From Hofstenia miamia (lineage: Eukaryota; Xenacoelomorpha; Acoela): 64,000 nt of DNA. The stretch is from assembly GCA_004352715.1 (NCBI GenBank), contig SCFE01000111.1, positions 1,031,656 through 1,095,655 of the forward strand, given 5' to 3'. Shown in pieces: positions 1 to 10,580 of this stretch. Made by a program: the position numbers and the translations under genes. The stretch's first letter is position 1, and each line of letters opens with the position of its first letter. The notes beneath the pieces are model-generated. The model saw only the letters and a list, made by a program, of their open reading frames with translations. It had not been told where the DNA came from and did no database searches.

Positions 1-134
1 TTGAAAATATTTATACACATGGCGATATATCTCATGATACAAGATTGGCAATTTTCAGGATGACAAATCTGAAAAATCATGAATGGTGTGAGACAAGTCA
101 TTTATCAAAAATCTAATATTTTCACATTTTTCTA

Positions 135-157
135 TTATATATATATATATATATAAA
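135..157. repeat. (TA)n microsatellite
   Basis: Short uninterrupted TA dinucleotide run, the first of more than twenty in the window. Confidence 0.9.
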
Positions 158-3111
158 ACTATGCATTAATTAGAATAAAAATATTTCAAAAAATAATGTA
201 CGGCAAAAAATACATTGCTCATTAAATGTACTAAATTGGTAACAATTTTGCAATACTTAGTCAGGTATATATTAAAAATTTTTAAAATTCACAAATCATC
301 CTTTTTCAAAATGTCACGTAAAATATTCATCTTTGTGCATTTAATTTTACAATTCAGTAGGTTTACAAATTAAGAAAGGACTAACATTAAAAATAATTGT
401 TTCCCCATACGTTTTCCGTATTAACTCTTCCATAATCCATCATTGTGAAAAGGATGTGCCCGTAAACGAAGGTCTTCTTGAGTTTCTTTATGAATGAATG
501 CAGATGCGCTCTGGGTAGTAGTTTACATCATAAATGAAGATTTCTGTGTTAATAGAAATAAAATGCTTTGAAGATCTACATTTTAAAGTTTTACTATGAA
601 TTTAGGTAAAAACACATTAAATAATTTTGATATTAGCTGTGTCAGTCGAACTTAAATTTAGGTTTAATTATGTAAATCTCTTAACAACATCTTCCATTAT
701 AAAATTAACCATAAACTGTCTATTGTCCATTTTAGAATAAAAACCGTTTTCCCGCATTTACAAAGAATTTTCCCCTATTAGCCTATTAGCAAATTTTAAA
801 ATCCTGCTGGGAATCCTGCTTTAATGCAATGAGGAAAATTTCCTTTAAAAAATATTTCTGTAATTGAAGTTGTTCAAACGATTAACAATTTTACTTTGAA
901 AATTTCGCATTTTATAAAACATTTCAAATTCTCTTCAAACATAATGTTCATGTATTTATGAAGTCCATTGAAGCAACAAATAAATGTGGGTGTTTCTTGA
1001 TCTGTGCAAGGATATCCCAAACCCATTGAGGTGTGTCCTGCGCAAAGTCAGACGTCGTGCGTGCGAAGATATTGCTTTAATAGTTTTTTATATGATCATG
1101 AAAAAATTTCAAAGATCCCTAGGCAGTTTAAGGTTAAAAGGATAGTGAAGTAATTTAGCAAACCAAATGTTCAGAAATTCAATCTGTTTACTTTTAAGTT
1201 TTTGGCATGAATTTAAGTTGGTTGCTTTTTAGAAATATGTAACCAATTTCAAATGAAATTCAAAGAGGAATGCTGGGACAGTTCTTTTATCTGTGAAATC
1301 ATTAACAAAGCTTTTGTAATAATTTCTATACCAATTGTTTCATACAGTAAATTAGTGTCAGAATTAATTTTAGAGCTTGAAAAATCAAATTAATTTAAGT
1401 TTTTTATATAATACAACTACATACACGGATGAAAATGTTGTATGTATTATTATCTGAAGTTCACTGGTATTTACTAAGTTTTAATCAAAGTACGTCTTTG
1501 CGACATCATACAAATTAGGACAATTTGGCTATTGGCCGAAAGATATATTTCAGCATATCTGTGTTAAAATGATAATAACCTCTTCAGAAATTGGTTACTT
1601 GTTGTTCTTCTTAAACTATTCCAAAAATTATTTTACATTCAGCATATTTCGTCTTTGAACAATTAATGCCTAAATTATAATTAAGGAATAATTTAAAACA
1701 GAATTTTCTTGGTTAGAATCAGAAAGAATGTATATATGCATATGAATAGGTTAAGAATTTGTCAAAATTATAAAAGGATACAAAATTAGGGCCAAATATT
1801 TGACAAACTTTCCAAAAATATGCAAACGTTCAAAATTTCTGCTAATTTTTTAAACAAATTTTGAATAATTTATAAATTAAATCCCTTTTACACAAAATCT
1901 TTAGTTAACAAAAGCGATGCTAAATTAGATATATATTGTTTGTCGCAAAAGAGCAATTCTTCATGCTCTATATTATAAAGTGAATATGAAAAATACTCAC
2001 TAATGATCTCCATTTGTCCACTTCAAAATTTCATTAAATATTGATATTTTGATTAGATATCGAATGCTTTCTTTGATATCTTTTAACCGTAATTATATTA
2101 CCTATTACAAGGATTTATAATTTTTCTAATTCAATGTGCTTTTTCAGATTACAGATGTCTATATGCACTTAACCTGATATTTATAGGCAAAAAGTTATAA
2201 TTAAGAAAAAATATTTTAAAATTCATTATTCAATTAAAAATATTTGCTCAAATTCGAACAAAGCTCAATGTGGACCAATATTATTTTTATTGCAATTTGT
2301 GCAAATGAGTCTAAATTTAAAGCCTGAACACATTTTTATATATCTAGCTGGTCATACATCAACCAATGTCTTAGTACTACATTAACTATTGTAGCGCCAT
2401 AGATAAGATATAATATTAATTTCGGAATTAGAAAGACAGTGTTGCATTTGTCGAGTTTTGATAAAATAATAGAAATAGAAATACGTAGGCATTCTACAAC
2501 AATTACACATGTCAATGCTTCTTAAAATAAATCGCATAGAAATTTGTTAATATTTGACGTTATGTATTTACTATGTGGATCAAAATGGCTTGCAACTGTA
2601 TCGGATAGCATAGAAAACTTGTAGAGCAATAAGTCTCTATTATATTCTATTCTAATAATTATAATATACGACTATTGTAAAAGTGTGAATATAAACACTT
2701 CCCTTTGTGTTTGTTCTGGATCCAGATTTGACAAATCTATATCAGATATAAAACTAGTCCGTAATGTCAATATCCGCAGAGCATTACGTAAATTTCTATA
2801 TGCTTGTTAGAAAAAGCTAAGGAAGCTCAAAAAATGCTGTAACAGATTAACAAGCTCAGAGTAGTAGCTGTCGAAATGTAGGTATATTAAGGTATTTAAA
2901 TGCAAAATCTGTTGAAGAAGAAGTAATATGTCACTATGCTACAGATCGAAAAAATTGCAGCTAGATCATTATTAAGATGACTGCAGATAATTAAGCAGAA
3001 TACAACGGCAAACTATAACATTAGATCATGGTAAACACATCTCTATGAATATTTAGATTGCAGTCGGAATTACCGACTACTTTATCCCCGTACATCAACA
3101 AATATATGATC
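158..3111. other. AT-rich noncoding stretch, nothing assignable
   Basis: I find no long open frame, terminal repeat pair or recognisable protein motif here. It looks like ordinary AT-rich intergenic or intronic DNA. Confidence 0.5.
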
Positions 3112-3403
3112 CATATATATATATANNNNNNNNNNNNNNNNNNNNNNNNNNNNNNNNNNNNNNNNNNNNNNNNNNNNNNNNNNNNNNNNNNNNNNNNNNN
3201 NNNNNNNNNNNNNNNNNNNNNNNNNNNNNNNNNNNNNNNNNNNNNNNNNNNNNNNNNNNNNNNNNNNNNNNNNNNNNNNNNNNNNNNNNNNNNNNNNNNN
3301 NNNNNNNNNNNNNNNNNNNNNNNNNNNNNNNNNNNNNNNNNNNNNNNNNNNNNNNNNNNNNNNNNNNNNNNNNNNNNNNNNNNNNNNNNNNNNNNNNNNN
3401 NNN

Positions 3404-3432
<29 letters not shown>
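3112..3432. repeat. (TA)n tract containing a 278-N assembly gap
   Basis: TA repeats lie on both sides of an N run at 3126-3403. The gap therefore probably consists mostly of unresolved TA repeat. Apparent open frames of alternating Ile-Tyr across it are meaningless. Confidence 0.85.
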
Positions 3433-3437
<5 letters not shown>

Positions 3438-3637
3438 ATTTATATCGCTGTACCAGAATGCAAATAGGTAATCTGGTAAAATTCGAATTTTCCCATTTTT
3501 TGAATAAAATTTTTTTATTATATGTACTCACAAATCTTGAAAATTGAGGGTTTTTTGAGAATGCAAATGAGTTACCAAAATTTCAATTCAGGTAGGCATC
3601 ACTAGTCAATGAGCGGTACTGGCGGCCACTGATCTAA

Positions 3638-3652
3638 CCAGTGGTCCACTGG
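3638..3652. repeat. Perfect 7+1+7 palindrome in a GC-richer patch
   Basis: CCAGTGG and its reverse complement CCACTGG are separated by one T. The surrounding 3600-3680 patch repeats CTAGTGG/CCACTGG-like words and is richer in GC than its neighbourhood. No element could be assigned. Confidence 0.5.
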
Positions 3653-4424
3653 TGGTCTGCTAGTGGCATCGGTGGCAATATTAATTATCAATAATCCATT
3701 AGCTGATGCTATTCAGTAAAAGCATATTCCTTATTAGGTTTCTTAGATGACCAAATTATAAGCAATTCATTATGAAAGGCTTACTGGAAATTATTTGCCT
3801 GCAAAAATAATTTATTGAACAAAGTTAAGGAGTTTGAAATTATTTTTTTCATAAAAATTAGGATTGCTTTGCGAACCGATTTGATTGTTATCCACACTCA
3901 ACTCAAACCCAGGTTCTTGCATATTCTAAATTTAATAAATTTCTGCTCAGCTAACCGTCTCCGAAAAAAGTAATCTAATGTTTGCTATATAGCCCAATTT
4001 TGTACTAGATTAATATACATCGCATTAGCATTCCCCTGTTATTTGAGCTTAATAATCGACTAAGGCTTCCAAACATAAATGTCAAAAACGTGGCCTATAA
4101 CCACATAACCACCCTCAGTTTCTACAGTATATTAGCACAGCATTAAGAAAGGTGCCACCAAGTGGGGAGGGGGACAATAAAAAACTGCAAATCGAAGTTA
4201 ACACTTACCAATGATGATAATTGGATAGCGTAAAACTAGTACAACAGATTTCCGTGTACAAGTCGAGGTTTTTTCCAAGAAATTAATTCTAATGACAAGA
4301 GGTCGATTATACAAAAGTTAGAGCAGATACCGAGGAGACTGTCGAGTGAATGTAAATGACATCAAATTTGATAACAAAATATAATGCATACAGTGAGATA
4401 GAGCTATCTTATATTTTGATAATA
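3653..4424. other. AT-rich noncoding stretch
   Basis: No supported gene or repeat boundary was found. Confidence 0.4.
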
Positions 4425-5260
4425 CTAAAATGAAGCCAAAACTATTGAAAAAACAAAGTTTATGGTAATAAAAAAATTTAATAATGAGAAGCTAAGCTTA
4501 CAAGTAAACAATAAAATCATTGAAGATGAAAATAAAACTTTATGCCTAGGCATTATTTTTGAAAACAAATAAATATTTAAAAAACATATTACTAAAATAA
4601 TGAAAAAAATGTTTCAAAGGATCAAAGCACTCTGTAAATTACAATGCTCTATACCAAATAAATCGAAAATTATGATCTTTAAATCATACATTCTTTCTCA
4701 GTACTTATATTCATCATGTCTGTTGACAAACATGCCTAAAAGATAAACAATACGTTAGAAAGAATGTTGAATTGGAATTTAGCTATCATATGTGAAAAAA
4801 GTAATAAAAAAAATATCACAAGAATTTACAATTTTTTTTCATTAGACTATTTACAAAAATTAGAATCATTACAAATATTTTCTCAAAATTAGATCAAAAG
4901 AAGAAATTTCATCAAAGCAAACTATTAGAACCAAATGCTATAGAAAATTTAAATTTTTTAACAAGGAGTCATGAAAAATTGCTTTACCAATTGCTGTATA
5001 GATCTATGTAACAAATTATCACCTGAAATTAAAGAAGAATCTAATTTTAGGAATTAAGAAAAACATTAAATTAGAATTATCACCAAAGAAAAAAACTTAA
5101 TATTGGTATTCAAAGAATGAAGTCTGTAACTAAGTAATATCAATATGTAAATAAGTGGAATTTTAGGAAAACAATTGAATTTAAACCTTAATAAGTATTT
5201 TTACACTTTCTTGTAATGTACAAAAGTTTAAAATAAATTATTATTTTTAAAATAAAAGGC
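4425..5260 (+). mobile_element. Degenerate 3' end of a LINE (non-LTR retrotransposon)
   Basis: Forward translation from about 4445 resembles the region after the reverse transcriptase of jockey/CR1-type LINEs. A stretch like KTKFMVI is followed by CLGIIFENK, then a lysine-rich helix, then a LYSSCLL-like segment near 4690-4730. A later piece near 5000-5040 reads IDLCNKLSPEIKEE, typical of the very C-terminal end of such proteins. Several stop codons and frameshifts break the frame. The upstream reverse transcriptase and endonuclease are absent, so this is a 5'-truncated, dead copy. A 3' untranslated region rich in TTTAAAATAAA follows to about 5260. The clade is not resolved. Confidence 0.6.
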
Positions 5261-5279
5261 CATTATAGCAACAATTTAA

Positions 5280-6008
5280 ATTTATGAAAAAAAAAATTCA
5301 AAGTTCAGTAGGAAAACTTGTGTTATAATATATTATAATATTGTATGTACTCCTAACAAATAATTGAATTTAAAGAGAAAAACCCCGTGTAAAAAATACA
5401 AATTGTATTCAGTTTTATATATATATGAGGGTGGAGTGTAATTTTGGCATGTTGCACCATTTTTTTAAATATTCTTTCTTTAGAAACACACTTTATTGTC
5501 AATTATATTCTCATGTGCCTCTGCGCAAGTTGGCTGATATGTTCATTAGAGTAATTTTCATTTAATTATTTCACCTTATTTTGTGGTAAATAAAAATAGA
5601 ATTTTGATTTTTGATGATTTAATAAAAATGTTAGTTTTGAACAGTTAGTATTAGTTAGATATTACTGACCTTTAGTTATAATTTTATGTCATAGCTTTGA
5701 AGATAATTACCTTAACTGATTTTTCAAAAACTATAATTTTTGGTATATTCATTGAGAAAAATAATATTTAGTGGTGTTCAAATATACTACCATACTATTT
5801 AATTACCATCTTTCTTTCGCACAACTTCACATTTGTACGACTGCAGAAATCCACCAGTTTCCAATGAATTATTATCTTACTACTGTTCCTTCTAACTTTG
5901 GTAATCCTAGCTTTTCCACATGTATCTTGCTCTGCTATGCTTACTTTTTTCACTTTTTGTCCAATCTTTTTCTTGAATTTATTTACTTTCAATTGTGATC
6001 TCGTAGTG
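5280..6008. repeat. Copy 1 of a ~730-bp duplicated block (partner 19092-19822)
   Basis: Nearly identical sequence recurs at an offset of 13,812 bases, with only a few substitutions. Both copies run into a (TA)n tract directly after the word CTCGTAGTG. A short reverse-strand open frame (5795-5992, Lys-rich) is preserved in both, but near identity makes that uninformative. I see no terminal inverted repeats. This is either a recent dispersed repeat or an assembly duplication. Confidence 0.85.
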
Positions 6009-6030
6009 TATATATATATATATATATATA
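6009..6030. repeat. (TA)n microsatellite
   Basis: TA run at the end of the duplicated block. Confidence 0.9.
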
Positions 6031-6049
6031 TTTAGTAGTATTAGAATAC

Positions 6050-6811
6050 GTTAAGCTACAGCTTTCAAAAACATGGGGTTTGTTTTGAACATATATACAT
6101 AAAAAGAATTATACACATAAATTACTAAGTTATCCGAGTAGCCTCTGTAATTTAAAATAAAATTTTCTTTTGCCATACGAAGCTTATACTGGTATTTTTG
6201 CCCTTTCGCATTCAGCACCAGATGAATTTTGAGGCAATAATTCTCGCAATAATTATCTATCTCTAAAAATTGAGACATTAACATTTTATCAGCCTGAAAT
6301 TTGAATGTTGGTTGAGATATTATGACTATAGTGGAAATATTGACCTTAAGCTTCATTATTAATTCCACATTAAGATTATGTCCTTCCTTTAACCGTAAAT
6401 CTTGCGTTCTATTTGACAATATTCTGTGCTCCGATTCCTAACGAATCTGTTGATAGGAAATTGTTATAATTTTGCTGAAAAATATCATGTCTATAATGAT
6501 TAAGGAACTTGCTGAAATCTAGTGCGTTTACAAAATAGCTATTATCTAGATACTTCTTTATTCTAGGCTGTGTGGAGTATTGTCATATTGCATCCTTTTC
6601 TGTATGCATCCATATTCATAGGTAGACAATCATTAAGAATAGGCTATATGTATCTTTGGCCCAAAATCCGAGAAAATATTGGTGTTTCTGAAATATCCCG
6701 TAAGTAATTAAGATCATCAGGACAATGAAATTTAGGAACAAGAATTACATTGTTTTTCTTAGGATATTCTGAAATATATATGAGTTTTATCAGGCTTTAC
6801 ATAAATTAAAA
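6050..6811 (-). pseudogene. Frameshifted unknown protein-coding remnant, copy 1
   Basis: Reading the minus strand from about 6790 down to 6050, coding-like segments appear in successive frames separated by frameshifts and a few stops. The last and longest spans about 130 codons and ends at 6051. The predicted peptides are not TA-repeat artefacts: they are rich in His, Asp, Glu, Cys and Pro and look like ordinary protein. I do not recognise the family. It could be an old gene, a transposon protein or an endogenous viral remnant, and I cannot choose between these. Bases 6149-6811 are duplicated at 7415-8077 with few differences, one of which makes a stop in copy 2. Confidence 0.45.
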
Positions 6812-7357
6812 ACTATATTTTAGCGAACTTTAGGCAAAGGTAGGAGAAAAAATGGTCACATATTAAGAAACTCAATAAGAAATTTGAGATTACAATAAAA
6901 AATGAATCATTATATTACAAATCAGAATGGTATCTTACATAATATATTAAGGAAACCGTGTAGAAAATTTCATTGGAATAGAAGTAATGTGAGTAGACTT
7001 AAGACTACTTGAAACATGGAGAAGTTGTACCACCTTACCCTACATTTGTATATTTTCTATGAATGTTTTGATTATGAAATTTTAATCTTTTGAAATGCAG
7101 ACTTCTTTGTTCTCAAAACTAAGTATGTAATTTTGATACCAGATATCAATTGTACTTGATAAAAAGATAAACAATTCTTTTTAAAGAATTTATTTCATAC
7201 ACATTTGTTAGAAAGAAGTTAGTAACTTTTAGTCTATATAAACTACAGTAGCTACAATATTTCGTACTTATTTGCACAAACTAGTTTTTTTATTGGAAAA
7301 GATTTTAACTGATTTTACATATATTTGTATAGCAATTTAAGTTTAGGTGAAAGAGCA

Positions 7358-7365
<8 letters not shown>
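6812..7365. other. AT-rich noncoding stretch
   Basis: Lies between the two copies of the coding remnant; nothing recognisable. Confidence 0.4.

Positions 7366-7390
<25 letters not shown>
7366..7390. repeat. (TA)n microsatellite
   Basis: TA run just before a 22-base word that also occurs in the LINE at 8659 and before the single N at 7414. Confidence 0.9.
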
Positions 7391-7393
<3 letters not shown>

Positions 7394-7414
7394 TAACATA
7401 TGCATTTGAATTTN

Positions 7415-8165
7415 AATTTAAAATAAAATTTTCTTTTGCCATACGAAGCTTATACTGGTATTTTTGCCCTTTCGCATTCAGCACCAGATGAATTTTGAGG
7501 CAATAATTCTCGCAATAATTATCTATCTCTAAAAATTGAGACATTAACATTTTATCAGCCTGAAATTTGAATGTTGGTTGAGATATTATGACTATAGTGG
7601 AAATATTGACCTTAAGCTTCATTATTAATTCCACATTAAGATTATGTCCTTCCTTTAACCGTAAATCTTGCGTTCTATTTGACAATATTCTGTGCTCCGA
7701 TTCCTAACGAATCTGTTGATAGGAAATTGTTATAATTTTGCTGAAAAATATCATGTCTATAATGATTAAGGAACTTGCTGAAATCTAGTGCGTTTACAAA
7801 ATAGCTATTATCTAGATACTTCTATATTCTAGGCTGTGTGGAGTATTGTCATATTGCATCCTTTTCTGTATGCATCCATATTCATAGGTAGACAATCATT
7901 AAGAATAGGCTATATGTATCTTTGGCCCAAAATCCGAGAAAATATTGGTGCTTCTGAAATATCCCGTAAGTAATTAAAATCATCAGGACAATGAAATTTA
8001 GGAACAAGAATTACATTGTTTTTCTTAGGATATTCTGAAATATATATGAGTTTTATCAGGCTTTACATAAATTAAAATTTGATTCTTATTTATTGATATC
8101 ATGCTCTGAAAACAATCATATCCATCTGAATAATTCAATAACCTGGATTTAGACTTGTTTGTTTT
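7415..8165 (-). pseudogene. Frameshifted unknown protein-coding remnant, copy 2
   Basis: Bases 7415-8077 repeat 6149-6811 at an offset of 1266. A coding-like frame seems to continue past the duplicated segment, at about 8100-8165 on the minus strand. That suggests this copy keeps the original upstream context and copy 1 is the derived or misassembled one. The left edge is a single N at 7414, where the sequence jumps from a fragment of the nearby LINE into the duplicated block, so the join is suspect. The same frameshifts are present as in copy 1, so decay predates the duplication. Family unknown. Confidence 0.45.
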
Positions 8166-8360
8166 CAGTTAACATGATCAAATCGGATCTGTGTAGTTTT
8201 TGATTTAAGATTTATAACTGAAATGTCCAAGCTACGCAAGGAAGACTGGAATAATAAGATTCAAAAGCTATTTATTGCTAAAATAAACTAGTACAAAAAC
8301 TATAAACTACAAAACTACAAAAAGCTATTTACAAATATAATAAATAGATATAATATTAAA

Positions 8361-8390
8361 ATGTGTGTGTGTGTGTTGTGTGTGTGTGTG
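8361..8390. repeat. (GT)n microsatellite
   Basis: GTGTGT run with one interruption, in the 3' untranslated part of the LINE. Confidence 0.9.
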
Positions 8391-8394
8391 GATT

Positions 8395-9176
8395 TTATAC
8401 AAAATTTTCAAATGAATGTAGTGTATTAGTGTTGCTAAGTAGGCATTGTCTATTAAAGACGAATGTTCGCAATTTCTTGTAATTTTTTTCAAATTTAATT
8501 TCTCTATTTAAGTTATTCCATAATTTAGTTGTTATGTGGTGAAAACTATTAAAATATTTATCCACGCGTAAAAATGTTTGAGACCGTTCATTTAATTTAA
8601 TATACTGTCTTAAAAACAAAATTACGGCTTGACCAAATTTGAATTTAAATAATATTGATAACATATGCATTTGAATTTGATAATAGGGAGATAGTATTTT
8701 GTATTTTAATCGGTAATCAGATGCATTGTCATGTATTTGTGCAAAATTGAGTATTTTAAGGGACCAATTAAAAGTTTTAGACAGGATGATGCGATGTTTT
8801 GAATTAATATTTGTAAAGAGGAATGAGCAATATTGAAAGTGTGAAAGGCAGAGTGCATTTATTAATTGTTTGTGGTACATATTTGAAATATTTCTGAGAT
8901 GATAAAGATACCTAACTCCAGAAGCCATGTTATTAATTTTAGCCATGAAGAAATGTTCGAAGTTTAAATCATTCTCAATTTCAACACCTAAATAGTTAAT
9001 AGATTCGCTTTGCTTTAGTGGTACATTATTTAATTTAAGTTCTATGTTATTTATGAGATTTCTGTTTGTCTTAGGGGAGAATATTATAAATAGTGTTTTT
9101 TCAATATTTACTTTCAATTGATTATTTGAAAAATATTTTGTTAAATTTTCGATGTCATATTGGAGATTTTTAGGCC
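8395..9176 (-). pseudogene. LINE C-terminal domain following reverse transcriptase
   Basis: This is the longest undisrupted coding stretch in the window. It opens at about 9176 in frame, and the in-frame TTG at 9117 is only an internal leucine codon. It begins with FSNNQLKVNIEKT, the segment after the YADD box in CR1/jockey reverse transcriptases. INYLGVEIENDLNF follows, and then a long helical C-terminal domain containing LWNNLNREIKFEK. It stops at 8395. A homologous C-terminus, recognisable by IWNELGNEI and a similar final dozen residues, is found on the plus strand at 46134-46487. This part is uninterrupted, so the element is not very old. Confidence 0.8.
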
Positions 9177-9189
9177 TTTATATCAGTAC

Positions 9190-9411
9190 TTATAAGACAT
9201 GAATCATCTGCATATTGATTAATTTTACTGTTTTTATCTGTTGAGTTATGTCATTAACATAGATTGCAAATAGAATAGGTCCGAGAACTGTACCCTGTGG
9301 AACCCCACTGTCTGTCAAAATATATTTTGATTTTTTATCATTAAGTATAACTCTTTGCTGTCGATTTTTAAGGAAAGTCATTATTAAGTTAACAGATTTC
9401 GGACATTTCAT
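9190..9411 (-). pseudogene. LINE reverse transcriptase core fragment
   Basis: Contains the hallmark GVPQGTVLGPILFAIYVNDI of non-LTR reverse transcriptases, preceded by FLKNRQQRVILND. The catalytic YADD box is encoded by 9203-9214 on the minus strand, but in a different frame from the GVPQG box. A frameshift near 9220 therefore separates the two. Everything N-terminal to this segment in the polymerase is deleted. Not functional. Confidence 0.85.
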
Positions 9412-9429
9412 TTTGCCTTAAATTTTAAA

Positions 9430-10010
9430 TAGTCAATATGATAATTCTTATTGGGATTGTATGTGATATTAATCAGTTCTTTATGACATTTATTTTCGAA
9501 TGATATAATTTCTATCCAAAGCGATTCAAATATATCGTGTTTTAATTCATATTCTACTTTACGTACCGGTTTAAATATTTGGGAGCTAAAATCATGAGCC
9601 CGCCACCTTTACCTTATCGGTTTTTTATGAAAATGTCATAATAATGTCGGTCAGGATTAAACAAATTAGGATCAGTGTCATGTTGTAACCAAGTTTTGGT
9701 AATTATGAATATTGCGTTTTGTCCTATCTTATTTATTAAGCTTAGAAAATCATTTCTGTTTGAATTGAGGCTTCTAGCATTGAGATAAACAAATTTATAG
9801 TTATTACAGTAGTCTTTTAGTTTATTTTCTATTTGCGATTCTTCTAGAATTGGGTTGAGTTTAATATCTCCTGAAAGAAGTAATCTTATGGAATAAAAAT
9901 AGCTTGGTGATTCAGCGTACTTGGTTTGCAAGTAAGTAAAAAATACATCCTTGATGCCATTTTTTAGATTTTTCGATCCATCTATGAAATTAATATTAAA
10001 TTGTCGATAT
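9430..10010 (-). pseudogene. LINE ORF2 start: decayed 2A-like motif and AP endonuclease fragment
   Basis: The minus-strand reading has LLLSGDIKLNP shortly before the endonuclease. Many CR1/L2 LINEs carry a 2A ribosome-skipping motif in this position, ending NPGP after a GDI/GDV start. Here the Gly-Pro is replaced by Ile-Leu, so skipping should be lost. The endonuclease follows with YLNARSLNSNRNDF, the N-terminal Asn motif. The motif normally reading I-T-E-T-W-L is ITKTWL here, replacing the catalytic glutamate with lysine. A later piece (9430-9590) reads FESLWIEI in another frame. The fragment then stops before the histidine end of the domain. Confidence 0.7.
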
Positions 10011-10580
10011 AAATAATTACATAATCTACACTTTCGCCGGAAGTAGATTTTATCTCTGTTATATTTTTAATATTGAATAAATTTTTCTTTTTTCCAGTTT
10101 TCCATGGAATATTTAAAGAGACAATTTGTAAAAAATTAAAATCATTATTTTGTAATAAATCAATGAAATAAAAAATATCTGAGAGTTGGAGTTTCATTGA
10201 AATCGGTAATATCTTAAGCTTGATAAGTGCATCTTTATATCCTTTTAATGGAATTATCTAATTTATACATTTCTTTTGGAACTGCTCTAGTTTTTAACTT
10301 CCATTTCATTAGCATACCAAACGGCAGATCCATAAACCAGTCCAGATAAAACAAGGGATTTATAAAGTACAGACTTAACATTATGTGACGTAGAAAAGGT
10401 ACATATCTTTTAAGTAAGCCAAACTTGGATGAGCATTTTTTCAATCTCGTTTCGATATGTGTAGACCATAATCTCATATTAGAGGTAAATATTATGCCAA
10501 AATCACTCAAAATTTTGATATGGTTATCCACTAAGAATTTGGACTATAAATTGTTCGACGATGGATCGACTTCTGCAAGA
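9982..10580 (-). mobile_element. Second LINE remnant, C-terminal domain only
   Basis: The minus strand from about 10555 reads KILSDFGIIFTSNMRLWSTH, a version of the K-D-L-G-V-x(n)-W-S-x-H segment after the reverse transcriptase. Then come FGLLKR and, in shifted frames, LVLSGLVYGSAVWYANE. The part at 9982-10197 contains ISMKLQLSDIFYFIDLLQNN, matching the usual L-P-I-x-x-x-x-E-L-x-D-I-x-F-F region. This is a different LINE family from the 8250-10010 element. The two join head to tail near 10010, and the exact junction is unclear. It lacks polymerase and 3' end. Confidence 0.65.

Larger units (their letters stand above)
8250..10010 (-). mobile_element. Internally deleted jockey/CR1-like LINE with 2A-like motif
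   Basis: Read on the minus strand, the order is a 2A-like motif, apurinic endonuclease fragments, the core of the reverse transcriptase, the C-terminal domain, then a 3' untranslated region ending AATCTTATTATT near 8250. This is the expected order for a CR1/L2-type non-LTR retrotransposon. The stretch from the end of the endonuclease (about 9425) jumps directly into the late reverse transcriptase (9411), so several hundred codons are missing. Frameshifts and a mutated catalytic residue mark it as inactive. The 3' tail word AGCAATAAAT(...)GCTTT(...)TTATTATT recurs at 38.5 and 46.5-46.8 kb, which defines one family in this window. Confidence 0.8.

Noticed and set aside
3058-3531. Open frames of Ile-Tyr repeats across N-gaps (also at 19.7-20.8, 38.6-39.6, 55.4-56.6 and 57.5-58.7 kb)
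   Set aside because: They are translations of TA repeats and runs of N; no coding meaning.
9982-10197. Minus-strand frame upstream of the 2A-like motif taken as ORF1 of the LINE
   Set aside because: Its content matches the C-terminal domain of another LINE's ORF2, so it belongs to a separate remnant.
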